This document shows, in pieces, positions 1 through 11,175 of a stretch of DNA of 64,000 bases. The first letter of the stretch is position 1. Each line of letters begins with the position of its first letter. Source of the stretch: Auricularia sp. M13 (lineage: Eukaryota > Basidiomycota > Agaricomycetes > Auriculariales > Auriculariaceae); the NCBI GenBank assembly GCA_037042915.1, contig CM073202.1, forward strand, positions 248,001-312,000. Direction: 5' to 3'. The translations under genes and the position numbers were made by a program. The notes under the pieces were generated by a model. It made no database searches. It saw only the letters and a program-made list of their open reading frames with translations, and had not been told where the DNA came from.

Positions 1-3000
1 CTACAGCTCGGAATGCCCTTCTCTACTCGTTGCTCAAAGACGACCCAGCGCTGGAGCATATTGACCAGATATGGAGCGTATACTACGACATGAAGCTGAA
101 CGACGGCGCCATCTCGCTCTTGCACGCCCAATGCGCAAAGCTTCGCGCGGCGAGCGCTTCGCTCGACGCGTGGGCCGCCAGCCCGTATGCGGCGTACATG
201 CGCTTTGCGACGGAGCACACGCTCCAGGAACTTCACCGCCTCTTCGGGCTATTCCACTCGGCGTCGACGGGCGCGAAACTCGCGCAGCTGACGAGCGCCT
301 TCAAAACCGGCATGGCGCAGAAGCTCGCGGAGACGCACCGCAAGATGGGTGGCGGGCGGAACAGTGTTGTCCTGACGGCACTGCGCGCGGCGGGCCCGCT
401 CTGGTTGCAGCTCGGCATCGAACTGGCGGGCGCGCTGCACGAGCGCTACTGGACGACGGGCGTGGCCACGGCGGACAGTGACACTTCAGATGCCAAGCAC
501 GCGAACCCAACTCTGGCATTTGCGCTCTCTGGCGAGAGCTTCCCGCCGCACGGCACTTCTCTGCCCTGCGTCGGGTTCCACCTCGCCGAGGCCGCCGCGG
601 GCGGGCCGCGCGAGGCAGCCACGGTGCAGGACGTCTATGCCGTGTGCCGGCGGCAGTTCCGCGCGTGGTGCGAAGCATTCGCAAAGGCGAAGCACGTTGT
701 CGTTCGTTTCTGCGTGGGCGACGCGCTCGTACTGTGCCGCGCGCTGACTCGCGGAACCTCGGCGGGCTTCTTTACCGCACAGTGGAAGAACAATCCACTC
801 GAGCTCCTCGACAGCGTCCCACGCCGCTTTACAGCCGTCGACACGAGCAACCTCGTCGACGCGCTCGGCCCGCTCAACGTTCTTCTGCTGGCGACACCCT
901 TGCTCGCAGAGTCCGAGCGGGCGGTGCTGTATACCGAGACGCTGTGCGCATCGTCCGGGGAGGCCATCAAGTCGTTCCGCACGGCGCTGTGCGGCGGGCT
1001 ATCGACGATGGCGCTTCTGCTCGGCGTAGCGCCCGCGGGGTACCTCGACGGCCTGGTATCCCACTCGCATGCCCACCAGATCATGTTCAGCCGCACGAAC
1101 CGCAACGCCGAATGCGCCGGGCACGAGCGGCACGTCTGGCGCCGCATCCCATCGAACGCCCTGCTGGCGTTCGAGCCCGCCGAGCTCGGGCAGCTGCTCG
1201 TCGACGTGCACTACGAGCTCTTCCAGTCCGAGGACGCCGTCGCGCTCCGCGCCAAGCTCATCGCCGCGGGCGTACAAGCGGGCAAGCCCGTCCCGCTGTC
1301 GCTTTCGCGCATGATGTCGAACATCACCTACGTCCGCGCGACGTTCGTCCAGCTGCTCGTCCAGCTGCGACCGCGGCTGCACTGCACGGTCGCGCAGTGG
1401 AATACAGTCGTGAACACCATCCTGGACAGGGCGGGCGGCGACGAGCGCCTTATGATCGGCGACTGCTCTTACCAGGATCTCTGCCTGCACCTGCAGGCGA
1501 GCGGGCTTGCTGCGGGCGTCGTTCCGCACCATTCGCTTGTGCCGGGGTACCCGCATATCGACGTGAATGCGGGACCGTTTGCCAAGTGGCCGCGCGAGAA
1601 GGTGGGCCGACTCGTGTGGGCGGCGCTGCGCATTCCGGTGGCGGCGTTCGACGTGCTGAAGGGCATCGAGCCCGTGCACGAGCTCTTCTTCGCGACGCGC
1701 ACGCCGTCCGCGCTCAACTACTTTGCGACGTTCTCGACCTTCCGCGGGACGGTGACGCCCAGTCCGACGCCTGGCGCAGCGTTCGCGGTGCAGCCCGCCC
1801 AGCCAGATGATGAGAATGCGGATGTCGTCGCGGTCGCGCTGATCCCTGCGTGGCTGGTCATGTTCGACCCGCGCGCGACGACGCTCAGCATCACCGTGCG
1901 CCCCGGTTCGCTGAGCGGGCAGAAGCTCATCGAAAAACTCGGGCACAGGTTCGAGGTGTTTGGCGCCAGTGTGCTCGATACGCGGAACGCGTTCTTCGCG
2001 AGCGAGAGCGACTCACCGCGCGTGGCGGGTGTCCCGCTTGCACCGCTCTACGACACCACCAATCGCTCGGATACGTCGAAGTCTTCGAGTACGCCAGTCG
2101 TCTCCGTCGCGCTTGACGCGCAGAAGGCCAATGTCGCTACTATGATGCTGCGGGCGGACGTCGAAACCGAGGAGGAGCGCGCGCAGTGGGGCGCGAAGGT
2201 CGATGTCAAGGCCGTTCAACTTTCGCCCGTCGAGGCGGAGGTGCGTACCGTGTGCGGCACGTTTAGGCGGCGGCTGTGCTTCCCGTTACCCGTCGACGTG
2301 CAGAACGCTCGGGTGCGCGTCGCGCGTAAGTCTTTCTATGTTGAGGTAAGCCCAGAACATACTGCCCCGTACAGTCGACGCGATACTGACGCTGCGAACA
2401 CAGGTTGTCGCTCCCCTGGCGCAGACGGTCGCGTACAGCGTGCAATCCATGCGCGGCCTGTTTCACAACGTCAATATCGACCGGCTTCCCATACTCGACA
2501 CGGCGCGCCACACGCCGCAGTGGCTCGACATGCACGGCCAGTTCGCCTTCTCCGACCGCGAGCGCGCGGACCGCGACGCGCACCTGAACCGCACCGAGCG
2601 CGGCCTGCCGCACGTCGACGTCAAGGACGACATCTTCACGCTGCTCATGCGCAGCGCGGGCCTGCTCCAGAACCCCGTGCGCGTTTTCTGCCTCATCGAC
2701 GACTCGCGGCCAGGCGCAACGCCCACGGAGAAGGTCTACGCTTTTATCTTCGTCAAGGCGCTGCGGCTGGACGGGCCCGGGAACACCGTCGTCGCCGATG
2801 CGTATGTGCTACCGGGCGAACGCGCGTCAACCACGCCGAACGTTATGGCGGGCGCGCTGCAGCACCCGGCGGCGATGGCGGCGCTCTGGCGCCGGCTGCT
2901 CGTCGGGTTCGCCGAGCGCTGCCGCAGTTGGTCGCATAAGTCCTCGTGCGCGCGCCCTGTCGACCGGTTATGCGGGTGCGGCGCCGGCGCGGATGTCGGC

Positions 3001-3405
3001 GGGTTCAAGGCCGCCGGCGAGTGGATGCGCAGCGGCGCGCGCGCGGAGGACGTCACGCGCGTCGCCATCAGCTTCCCGTGCGCGCCGCACTTTGTGGAGA
3101 ACGTTGGTGGGCATATGCCAAATTTTGGGAGGATGGGCGAGGCCGGGGCGTCCGCGGCTGCTGCGCGTGGCCCGTTCGTTCCTACCAGTGGGTATGGATT
3201 GGCCAGTAGCTCACGCGGGGTGGCCACGGTCAGTGCGGATAGAGATGCTGTGCATGTACCGGCGGTGGTGGAGGAGCCAGCTGGGCAGTGCGGGCGCTGT
3301 GGTAATGAGGCGCGGCTCGCATGCGCGAAGTGCGCGAAGGTGAAGTACTGCAACAAAAATTGCATGCGCATGCATGCTAAGGTGCACAAGTCCTCATGTA
3401 AATGA
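1..3405 (+). CDS. DUF4470/MYND zinc-finger protein, 5' partial
   Basis: Two exons are visible, 1-2345 and 2404-3405, joined in phase 0 across a 58-nt intron (GTAAGC donor, CACAG acceptor). The frame is open to the left edge (codons start at position 3), so the N-terminus lies outside the window. About 1,114 residues are visible. The first residues (TARNALLYSLL, then IWSVYYDMKL) resemble the end of the DUF4470 domain found at the start of many agaricomycete MYND proteins. The last 40 residues form a MYND zinc finger: CxxC, CxxC, YC, C, H and C, spaced as in the family. MYND fingers mediate protein-protein contacts; the specific partner cannot be read here. The large middle region is unassigned. 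It is convergent with the F-box gene, with 269 bp between stop codons. I am confident of the gene and finger, less so of the DUF4470 label. Confidence 0.88.
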
Positions 3406-3674
3406 GCTGAATTATTAGAATTGATGTCTAATCTAGTGAGCCGAAATATAATTGCCATACTAAATACCGTCGTTCACCTTATCCTCGCACTCGCGAGGCT
3501 GCATGTGACCTAAGCCGACATTACTTGCACATGGTGTCCTTCAATCGGCGCGGGACATGGTAAAAAACACGATTTCTTCCATCCTGTGTTATACTGTACA
3601 TACAGTCCACTGTAAAATATGAAGGCATTTGTTCATCATCACGGCATGGCGAGTTGCGTGAATGAAGCGGGAAT

Positions 3675-5324
3675 TCAGACGCCTTCGTCCCACAGACCAC
3701 CATCCTTTTCCGCGGCGGAACCGAAGCCTGCAAACCGCAGATAGCGGACGGCTGAGAACGTCTCCTCGAGAAGCGCGTGCGCAACCGGTTTCTTGAAGTC
3801 GATGCCCACGAGGACGAGAGCCGTCCTGTCCTTCTCGGGCCGCGGAAGCTGGGACAGCGCGCGTCCGAGAAACGCTGCCTCTTGCGACTCAACGCACATT
3901 GCCACGTCCAGCGCGAAGAGCGTCACGGCTTCGAGGTTGGGACAGTGGACGTGGCTGTAGCTCTCGCGGCCCTCTGCAAACGTCGGCGCCGATCGATCAG
4001 CCGCGCTGCAGGACACCAGCTCGCGGTCCCACTCGCTGAGCGCGTCGAGCCAGTCGGGCGGCCAGATCAGCGCCGCCTGCGGCCCCTCCGACTTGAAGTC
4101 GATCCACAAATCGCGCAGCGCGTCGAGCGCGAGGCCGCGGCATTCCAAGAGGCTCGTCACGCAGTAGTTGTCCATGCGGAGAGTGACGAGACGGCTGCCG
4201 AGGTCGGGGATGTCGCTAATCGGGCACTTGGCCGCGGGCGCGCGGGACCATTCGATAAGCCGGCATGTGCGGCGCCAGGTGCGGTGTTCCCTGGGCACGA
4301 TGCGGATGGTCAGGTCCGAATCCGGTATAATCATAGGCTGGGTGACGCGTATGCTGAGCTTGTCGCGGGCCTTGGGTTGCCAGATGGGCTCCGACCAGAA
4401 GACACAGTCGGCCTCGTACTCAATGACGGGGATGTCGCAGAGTTTGACCGCGCCGTCAATGTACGGTATGAGAGAGCACTCCACAGAGTCGCCGATGATG
4501 AGCTTCTGCAGCGAGAGGCCGTCAAAGTTGAGACGCGGCGGCTCCATCACCGTGTCCTGAGTCGCGAAGAAAGCGAGACGGAGGGTCCGTACGACGGGGA
4601 AGTGACGGGCGAAGTCGACGTCTGGAAAGACGAATTCGTAATAGACGTCGGCATCGGGGACTCTGGCAAACGCTTGGACTGGGGCCGAGCGCAAAGGCAC
4701 GTTGCGGAGCGCAAGTTGGCGCAGTCTCGGAGCGATGCCCGCGAAGAGATCGGTGGCGACAGTATATCGAACCAGTTCAAGTTCAGTTGCGGGATACACA
4801 CAAAAGTAAAATTCCTCCAAACGTGGTGCTGGGTGGCGCAGGGAGTCGTAAACGGCCGAACAGAATGATTCGCTCAGCCCTAGCGAGAGAGAGACGAGGA
4901 CCGGCAGAGAAGCGGTGACTTGGGCAAGTATCTCGAGAGCGGCTTCCGTTACCGCCACGGAGTCGTTGCCGGCGTCTTCTTCTTCAGGCTCGTATTTTAC
5001 CGCCTCGGGCGTAATGAATGAGAGGCTGAGCCGCAGGCCGCGGTCAACAGTATGGCGCACGACCTCGCGCAACACCGTAAGGCCTTTGTCCCAGTCGGAC
5101 GAGTCGGTGTCCCACCCAAGAGTCCGATGTATGTAGAGGCCCGCGTGCCATGCCGACGCGTAGAACGTGCGCGAGACAGCTGCCGCTCGCCACAGATCGC
5201 GCTGCTCGGGCTGCAGGTACTTGAGAATCTCGCTGACGAGTTCGGCGGGCATGTGTTTCCTAAAGACACGGGGGATATAGCTGCTGCTAGGGGGGAGGAC
5301 CGGCGCTGATCGAAGGCTGGTCAT
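3675..5324 (-). CDS. F-box protein with leucine-rich C-terminal region
   Basis: One uninterrupted reading frame of 549 codons from the ATG at 5324. The same frame is open up to an ATG at 5657 (660 codons). I prefer 5324 because the duplicated copy near 19 kb has a matching ATG and F-box spacing. Residues about 25-60 (MPAELVSEILKYL ... LWRAAAVSRTFYAS) are an F-box, which binds SKP1 in SCF ubiquitin ligases. The rest alternates leucine-rich strands (LPVLVSLSLGL, LRQLALRNVPL, VRTLRLAFF), typical of fungal F-box proteins that recognise substrates through degenerate LRRs. The substrate is unknown. No intron is needed. A shorter, broken duplicate lies at 17956-19121. Confidence 0.85.
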   Translation of the reverse strand: MTSLRSAPVLPPSSSYIPRVFRKHMPAELVSEILKYLQPEQRDLWRAAAVSRTFYASAWHAGLYIHRTLGWDTDSSDWDKGLTVLREVVRHTVDRGLRLSLSFITPEAVKYEPEEEDAGNDSVAVTEAALEILAQVTASLPVLVSLSLGLSESFCSAVYDSLRHPAPRLEEFYFCVYPATELELVRYTVATDLFAGIAPRLRQLALRNVPLRSAPVQAFARVPDADVYYEFVFPDVDFARHFPVVRTLRLAFFATQDTVMEPPRLNFDGLSLQKLIIGDSVECSLIPYIDGAVKLCDIPVIEYEADCVFWSEPIWQPKARDKLSIRVTQPMIIPDSDLTIRIVPREHRTWRRTCRLIEWSRAPAAKCPISDIPDLGSRLVTLRMDNYCVTSLLECRGLALDALRDLWIDFKSEGPQAALIWPPDWLDALSEWDRELVSCSAADRSAPTFAEGRESYSHVHCPNLEAVTLFALDVAMCVESQEAAFLGRALSQLPRPEKDRTALVLVGIDFKKPVAHALLEETFSAVRYLRFAGFGSAAEKDGGLWDEGV

Positions 5325-5839
5325 GGTCGACGTGGACGGAGAAGAGCAAGAGCCAGTTTTGGTTCCGGCCTCAGACACATCCCACCACGAAGTTGAACAC
5401 CGTTTGCTTCCGGGATCAAGCCGGTTCCGCTTCAATTGGCACAACGGGCTATAGGACGCTGAAGAGACACCGTTCCCATAGTTTACGGCACACAGTGTCT
5501 GACTCTTTTCAGGATAGCTGCGCATATCAAACGCGCAGTTATACCCCTGAATGGGTCCACATACGAGAGCCTTTCTGGCAGAACATAAAAAAGAAGAGCA
5601 CAAAGCACATGCAGGTCTTATCAAATTGCCGGCTTCGTCGTGCTTGGGAGCAGTCATACAGTACCAGAGTCCTCAGCACCCGCGTTCAATTCTCGAATTT
5701 CAAATGTATTCATCTGGCAGGTTACATGCTAAGCTATCAACAGACTCAGCTAGCCAGGGACTTGTAAGTGCTTGGAGTCTGGGTCAGCGTGGGTCCGAGT
5801 TCGTGACCGAAAGACTCACTCTCGCATGCGGGGCGGTGT

Positions 5840-6082
5840 TCACGGGAAGTCGCAGTCGGACGTCTGGCTGCCGCGGACTTCGCAGCACGACCTGAAGTTG
5901 CTGAGGTGCTCGGAGATCGAGTTGGCCGCGCAGTCATTCCCGCCCTCGAACGCGCCGCCGAGGACCGCGCAGCAGGTCTGCGTGTTGCCGATGTTGTTGC
6001 CGCCTCCGAAGTTGATGCACTTGCACGCCAGGGTGATAGGCATCGTACCGGCTACAGCGAGGACGAGGGCGATGAACTTCAT
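5840..6082 (-). CDS. Small cysteine-rich secreted protein (80 aa)
   Basis: The ATG at 6082 opens an intronless 80-codon frame. The first 19 residues (MKFIALVLAVAGTMPITLA) are a clear signal peptide with a likely cleavage after ALA-type residues. The mature part, about 61 residues, is rich in glycine and asparagine and has eight cysteines in the order CxC, CC, C, CC, C, consistent with four disulfides. The pattern resembles hydrophobin-like or effector-like small secreted proteins, but the spacing is much tighter than in class I hydrophobins and I do not assign it to that family. A TATA box lies about 80 bp upstream and a short direct repeat lies just beyond. The larger frame reaching 6211 uses a non-credible start. 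Confidence 0.75.
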   Translation of the reverse strand: MKFIALVLAVAGTMPITLACKCINFGGGNNIGNTQTCCAVLGGAFEGGNDCAANSISEHLSNFRSCCEVRGSQTSDCDFP

Positions 6083-6158
6083 ATGTAGCTTGTAAGGGGA
6101 GGCTGATTGTTTGCGGATGTGGTTGTGGGATGAGGGGCTGCAACTGCTGCAGGAGAGG

Positions 6159-6166
6159 CTTTTATA
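6159..6166 (-). promoter_or_regulatory. TATA box of the secreted cysteine-rich protein gene
   Basis: TATAAAAG is read on the minus strand, about 77 bp upstream of the ATG at 6082, a normal distance for a fungal core promoter with a short leader. Confidence 0.6.
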
Positions 6167-6200
6167 CTGTGCACCCCCAGCGAGATAGGCGCCATCGTCT

Positions 6201-6297
6201 CCGAGGTACATCGGTATTCTAAAACTATGCCCGAGGTATATCGGTATTCTGAAACTACGCCGGGCGCGGCTCCGAGGTACATCGGCATTCTATAAAG
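6201..6297. repeat. Three direct repeats upstream of the secreted-protein promoter
   Basis: A 30-bp unit beginning CCGAGGTACATCGGTATTCT occurs at 6201-6230 and again at 6231-6260. A third, partly degenerate unit starts at 6272 after an 11-bp spacer. It lies 35-130 bp upstream of the TATA box, so it could be a regulatory array or a chance tandem duplication. Confidence 0.7.
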
Positions 6298-7571
6298 TTC
6301 TAAATCATCGTAAAGACACTGGGGCGTTTGCGGAGTGTGGCGACCGCAAGCACAGGCCCTGAGTCTTCCTGCATTTGCACAGACCAAGTTAAGTAACGCC
6401 CTCTCAAGATGCAGATCCCCATAGTCCAGTGCGGCACATCATGGCCGTCGCCGTCACCATGCGCATGCATTCAGACTCAGTCAATCATACTGCCAGTATA
6501 CTAGACGCCATTATTTCCTGAAGGCCGGGTGGGGGGACCTCTGCGTCGCGTTTGTCTTATTCGATTGTTAGCAGGCATGCTCCCTTGCGATTCGATGCTG
6601 AGAGGCTGGGGGAAGGAAGCAAACCTTTCCCACTCAGTCTAACTTATCCCGCGCACTCAGGCTGCTGCCCGAATATTGAAATACTTCTGTACCTCGGAGT
6701 TAGAGTCGCAGCGACTCGGATCGCGAATGCACGCGTTGGACGACTCAGCTGCAATATACTGAACATTTGATACAGTGCGTAGTTTCGACACTTCAGTTAC
6801 TGTACTGTACTGTAATAGAGCGCCGAGTCAGACGCCCTACCGTACGATAGCGATAGCATAAGTTAAAGAAGAAAGCGCACTCGACGGATAAGTTTCGCGC
6901 ACTCAGGCAGAGTAATAGAACTCGCACCGGGACGGCGGCGGAACTGTAGCGCTGACATGCGCTGCGGTTTGCGTCGTCATTTACAACGCTTGCACAAAAA
7001 CAAAACAAGACGAAGACGAAGACGAAGACGAAGAAGTGCCGAGGGTCAAGCTCAAGCGCCAGCATTGAGCAGAACGCCAGTGCAGTACAGTATACGACGT
7101 CGACACCGGTCGCGCAGGAGAGAGAATCGTCCGACGTGAAAGCAAACCCGAAACCATCCGACGAGCGTTCCACAGTGACAATCGTCGTGCAGCTCCAGCT
7201 GTGAGCGAATCATACAGTACACGCGAAAATGTCCCAGCTTCGCAGGCCCAAAAATGACGCGAGCGCAAGCCGTTCCAGAGTTGAACAGTCAAAGAGCAGA
7301 TTCGGAGAGCAGCAGCGCCGATATGTTGATCAATTGAACACCTCGAAGAGCGGGACGCATCCTGGGCACAAGGTCGCAAGGTCGCACTGGCAGGAGAGTT
7401 CAATGGAGTCGACTGTTGCAGTCCGCACTGGAAGCATTGGAATCCAGATTAGCCAACCAGTCTCGAATAATTTACGTCTGAACCGCCTGCGCAATTCGCG
7501 CATTTTCTATAGTAGTACTCGTAAGTACTCTGAGTCGTACTGTAACAGAACACCCGCTCCGAGCGCTAGCT
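6298..7571. other. Intergenic region without a supported gene
   Basis: Between the secreted-protein promoter and the zinc-transporter stop codon I see no frame with a recognisable start and domain. It contains a (GACGAA)n simple repeat at about 7008-7036 and several CTGTACTGTA-like runs. The open frames here come from these repeats. Confidence 0.6.
7008..7036. repeat. (GACGAA)n microsatellite
   Basis: Four to five tandem copies of the hexamer GACGAA. It produces polyserine in the antisense frames, which explains the serine-rich open frame there. Confidence 0.9.
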
Positions 7572-9506
7572 CTATTCGTTCCACCTACACCAATTCGACG
7601 AGTCAGTTCGCGAGACGGAAGGAAGGAAGCGAGGGAGGGACGGAGAGAGGGAGGGGATGGGGAAAGAGGAAGAGGAGGGAAGGAGAAGGGAGTGGGAGGG
7701 GAAAGGAAAAGAGAAGGGGACGCACGCGACGAGGAACATGCACCCCACGCCGAGCGCCATCGCGCCGAACTCGCGCAGCGCCTGCGTCGCGGACTTGCTC
7801 TCCTCGAGCAACCTACAGCAACACAATTCGTCCGTCAGCGCTGCCACCCAACAGAGCCGAAACGGCGCGCGCATAAAACCACGGGCGACAAGCCCAACAA
7901 GCCCGCGCATAAGCCGCGAATCAAGAAGAAAAACAACGAAACAAAGCGACGCACGTAGGCAAAACAGCCACAGCTCCAATATACAAGAACCCGCCTGCGA
8001 CGAAGGGTATGACGAGGTCGCCGGGCGCGACGCTCGTGCCCAGGAAGCCGCGCGCCGTGCCGCGCACGGCGTCTGCGAGGTTGATGCCCGCCGCGGAGGA
8101 GGAGGAGGAGGCGGCGAGGGAGTGGATGCCGATCCCGATGAAGGTGCCGACCTGCGATGCGGGGCGGGGACGGGGGCGTCAGCCTCGGATGCGTGCGGCG
8201 GCTGGGCGGGCGCGGGGAAGGAGAAAGCGAATGGGATGGGATAGGGCTGGGTGAAATGCGGAGGGGAAAGAAGAAAGGAAGAGCACGCACGAACGCTCCG
8301 ACGGCGGTGGCGAACTGGCTCGCCATCGCCTGGCGCTTGGAGAAGCCTGCGCGGACGAGGATGGAGTAGTCGGCGATCTCGTGCGGGATCTCGTGCGCGA
8401 AGCACGCCAGCGTCGTCGTCGCGCCGATCAGCGGCGACGAGTAGAACGACGCCGCCATACTTCATACGCCAACTCGTCAGCGAGGAGGGGGAGGGGCGCG
8501 GGTTGGAGACGGGTGCTTACGCGAGGCCGTCCGTGCTGCATTACGTGTGAGTTGAGGGGAGATAGGGAGGGGAGGGAGGGGAGGACGCACATGTTGTGCA
8601 CAAAGTCGCCGAAGAGGTTGAGGTAGGCGCTCAGCTTGCTCGGGCCGCTCTGCTTCTGCACGTGCGCGTGGTCGTGTGCGTGGTCGTGCTCGTTGCCGTC
8701 CGCCTTCTTGCGCTGGCGCAACCCGTCATCATTAGCGCTCGCGCTGGCGACCGCCGTGCTCTTCGCCTCCACCGCCACGTCCGCCTGCCCATGGTCATGC
8801 GAGTGCCCCTCCGCACCCAACACCCGCAACGTCTTCTCCATCACAAAGAACGCCGCAAAGCCCGCAAACGTCGCCAGCCCAATGAGGATATTGCGCTTCT
8901 CCTCGACGAGGATGACGCGCGCCGCGGCGCCGCCGTCGTTCGCCTCGCCGGTGAAGCTGTGCGGGACGAGGTGGAGGAAGACGTCCGAGAGCAGGCCGCC
9001 CGTCGCGAACGCCGTCATCGTGTTCAGCGTGTCCGGCGCGATCTGCGCGGGGATGAAGGCGAGGATCAGGTTTGGTACTCTGCGTAGGCGGGCGTCAGCG
9101 AGCTGGCGTTGCAGTGTTGAAGACGCAGACGCACGAGGAGATGTAGAACGTCCCGAGGACTGCGGCGGCATGAGCACGAGCATGAGCACTGGGATATTAA
9201 CTGGCCAAGGACGCACTGGAGTTCCACGCGGGGCCGAAGGGGAAGAGCCAGCCGAACACGGCGCGCAGCGCGCTCGACTGCTCGCCCTCCGCCTTCAGCG
9301 CGCTCAGCGCCGCCACCGGCGCGCACGCCGCGATGTCCGCTTCCTGTCCGCGCCCGATATCAATATCACCAGCGGGTCGTGCGAGCAGACTCTAGGCGCA
9401 CGGTGATGACGGTGTGGGATTTAACGTCGACGCAGGCGGCGACGGCGAGCAGCGAGAGAAGCACCAGCGCGTTGTAGCAGCCGTGCCATTGCCCGAGTCG
9501 CGGCAT
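7572..9506 (-). CDS. ZIP-family zinc transporter, KE4/YKE4 (SLC39A7-like)
   Basis: Nine exons read on the minus strand: 9402-9506, 9217-9343, 9135-9159, 8591-9079, 8521-8535, 8291-8459, 7955-8151, 7726-7812 and 7572-7584. Together they give a 408-residue protein. It begins with a hydrophobic signal/anchor (MPRLGQWHGCYNALVLLSLL). Next come the first membrane helices (VPNLILAFIPAQI, FATGGLLSDVFLHLVPH) and a long histidine-rich cytosolic loop (GHSHDHG, HDHAHDHAH). The two signature metal-binding helices follow: HNITDGLAMAASF, and HEIPHEIADYSI, the ZIP transporter core. The protein ends FLVAWNE. In the KE4 group such proteins release zinc from the ER or Golgi into the cytosol. Every junction keeps the frame, and two tiny exons (25 and 15 nt) restore the HNxTDG motif. 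The last three introns (142, 141 and 139 nt) are more than twice as long as the others. Confidence 0.93.
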
Positions 9507-9859
9507 GTATTCCAGTCCTCGGATTCTTGTGCGTGTGCCGGCGACCGGGTGACACGCGTGCGCCGAGCGGAGTTCGTCCGCGCGCTCTCTCTGCTCCCGC
9601 CCACATTGTCCAAAATTTGAGGAAACGTCGTGACAACGTGCACTGCGGCCATGCTAATAGTGCACGTTGAGGGATGGAATCCGGTGTGCAGGCTCGCCTC
9701 CAGAGTCCATTGGGTGTGCTGGTGCGATTCAATATCCCGGGGGGAATAAAAATCCACTGCCAGATGAACACAAAATGCATGCTTTTACCGCGTGCTGTCT
9801 AGAAGTACATGTTTCAATCTTCGCTTTCGGTCTCGAAAGTTTCAAGTCTTCAAGTCGAA

Positions 9860-10225
9860 TTACGCCCCGCTCCTCGACCGGTCGGGCGCAAACGCCTCGC
9901 GCTCGCCCTTGAAGCCCTGCAGCCCCTCGCCCTGCACGCCGCGCTCGTGTCCGGCGCCGTCAATCGCGCCGCCCTGGTGCCCGAATTGCTGCACGCCGCC
10001 GCCGCGGTCGCCGCGGGGGTCGTGGTGCAGCTCCTTGCTCGACATGCCGCTCCCCGGGTGCCCGAGCCCGGTGTGCACGTCGGCGCTGGTGACGCCGCCC
10101 AGCGTGTCCCCGACGCTTGCTTGCAGCTCGTCGCGCTGCCGAGAGTAGGGCTCCGAGCTCATGGTGTGGGGTGGACGGGAGGTGTCGAGGAGCGGTTTGG
10201 TGGGGTTCGTGGGTTGGGTTGACAT
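9860..10225 (-). CDS. Small hydrophilic conserved-type fungal protein (121 aa)
   Basis: An intronless frame from an ATG at 10225 to a TAA at 9860. The protein has no hydrophobic segment and is rich in glycine, histidine, aspartate and glutamine. It includes HTGLGHPGSGMSSKELHHD, a kind of sequence I associate with small intrinsically disordered fungal proteins, some of them stress- or conidiation-related. I cannot name a family with certainty. A TATAAG box lies 85 bp upstream. It is separated by 353 bp from the start of the zinc-transporter gene, which points the same way. Confidence 0.65.
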   Translation of the reverse strand: MSTQPTNPTKPLLDTSRPPHTMSSEPYSRQRDELQASVGDTLGGVTSADVHTGLGHPGSGMSSKELHHDPRGDRGGGVQQFGHQGGAIDGAGHERGVQGEGLQGFKGEREAFAPDRSRSGA

Positions 10226-10309
10226 TGTGCTATGAGTTGAGGACGATAGTTAGCGGAGTAGGTGGTCGTTTGTGAGTATGTGAGGAAGAGAGAGGGCGGG
10301 GAGAGGGTA

Positions 10310-10315
10310 CTTATA
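10310..10315 (-). promoter_or_regulatory. TATA-like box of the small hydrophilic protein gene
   Basis: TATAAG on the minus strand, about 85 bp upstream of the ATG at 10225. Confidence 0.45.
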
Positions 10316-10875
10316 CGATGCGGCGGGCTGCGTGACGTCAAGTGGAACGTCGGCGCTCTCCACAGACGGAGGCTCTCGATGCTTCTGTCAGTGGAGGGCT
10401 CCTATGGTGGAGTCGGAGCGGGGCCACGGGCAATTGAATCGCACGCAAGGCAGCGCACCGTGACCCAATTGACTGGAATGAGCGGGAGTCGAAGCCGGAT
10501 TCCTGTCATGAGAGCCAGAGGTAAAACTTATGTAAGTGGGTGATACTGGGTTTTCGACATATGTTTCCTTTGTGCGTCAGCTTCCGGAGAAGGTATGCTA
10601 CATCACGCCCCCGAAAAATTGCGCGGTGGTGGTTGATTGTGGCGATTGAACGCCACTGGCCGCGCGGCGTGTACAGGTCCAGGAGGCGGAGGTCGACGGA
10701 AATCGGAGCCTGAAACGTGTTCATCAGTGTCATCTCAACCGCCATAACTGCAATCGCAATGCTACTCGCCCCATCATCATTCACGACGCCATTTTTCTGT
10801 CCGCATACCGTCTAGTTAACCGACACGGCGTCATGCAGCCCAACGCCGCACGGCGCGTATAATAAGCTCTAGCAT
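10316..10875. other. Intergenic, no supported gene
   Basis: No open frame here has a credible start and a recognisable domain. A TTCGACTC stretch near 10490 (minus strand) looks like a tRNA T-loop, but its stem does not pair. Confidence 0.5.
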
Positions 10876-10883
10876 CCGTTCAA

Positions 10884-11167
10884 AGGCCCCCGGAAAGGTC
10901 CATCTGAGGTCCGATCCCAAAATCGGCCGATATGTGGGCCTAATCTCCGCCGGAAATTGCCTTATAAGGAAGGTGTGATTGCATATCTCAGCCAGTTTTT
11001 GAGCTTTTGCCTCTAAAGTGCAGGAATGTCATGATCCATTCATTTCACATACAGCTACAGTAAAACAATTCCTGCCAGGCCAGCGGTTCTGAAAAAAGTG
11101 CCCTCAAAATCGCCTCTGATGTGTGGGCCTAGCGGATCGGACCTTTATCGGAGCTTTCCGGGGGCCT
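10884..11167. mobile_element. 284-bp MITE with 8-bp target duplication
   Basis: The element starts AGGCCCCCGGAAAG and ends with the exact inverse. The inverted similarity continues imperfectly for about 60 bp through GGTCCGATCC and a GTGGGCC block. It is flanked on both sides by CCGTTCAA (10876-10883 and 11168-11175), an 8-bp target-site duplication. There is no coding capacity. The 8-bp duplication fits hAT-type (or P-type) transposases acting in trans; superfamily assignment is inference. Confidence 0.88.
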
Positions 11168-11175
11168 CCGTTCAA

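Noticed and set aside
3777-4868. 363-codon plus-strand frame opposite the F-box gene
   Set aside because: Antisense shadow of the F-box frame without recognisable content.
10440-10560. Possible tRNA on the minus strand (TTCGACTCCCG)
   Set aside because: The would-be T-stem does not pair and no A-box is present at the correct distance.
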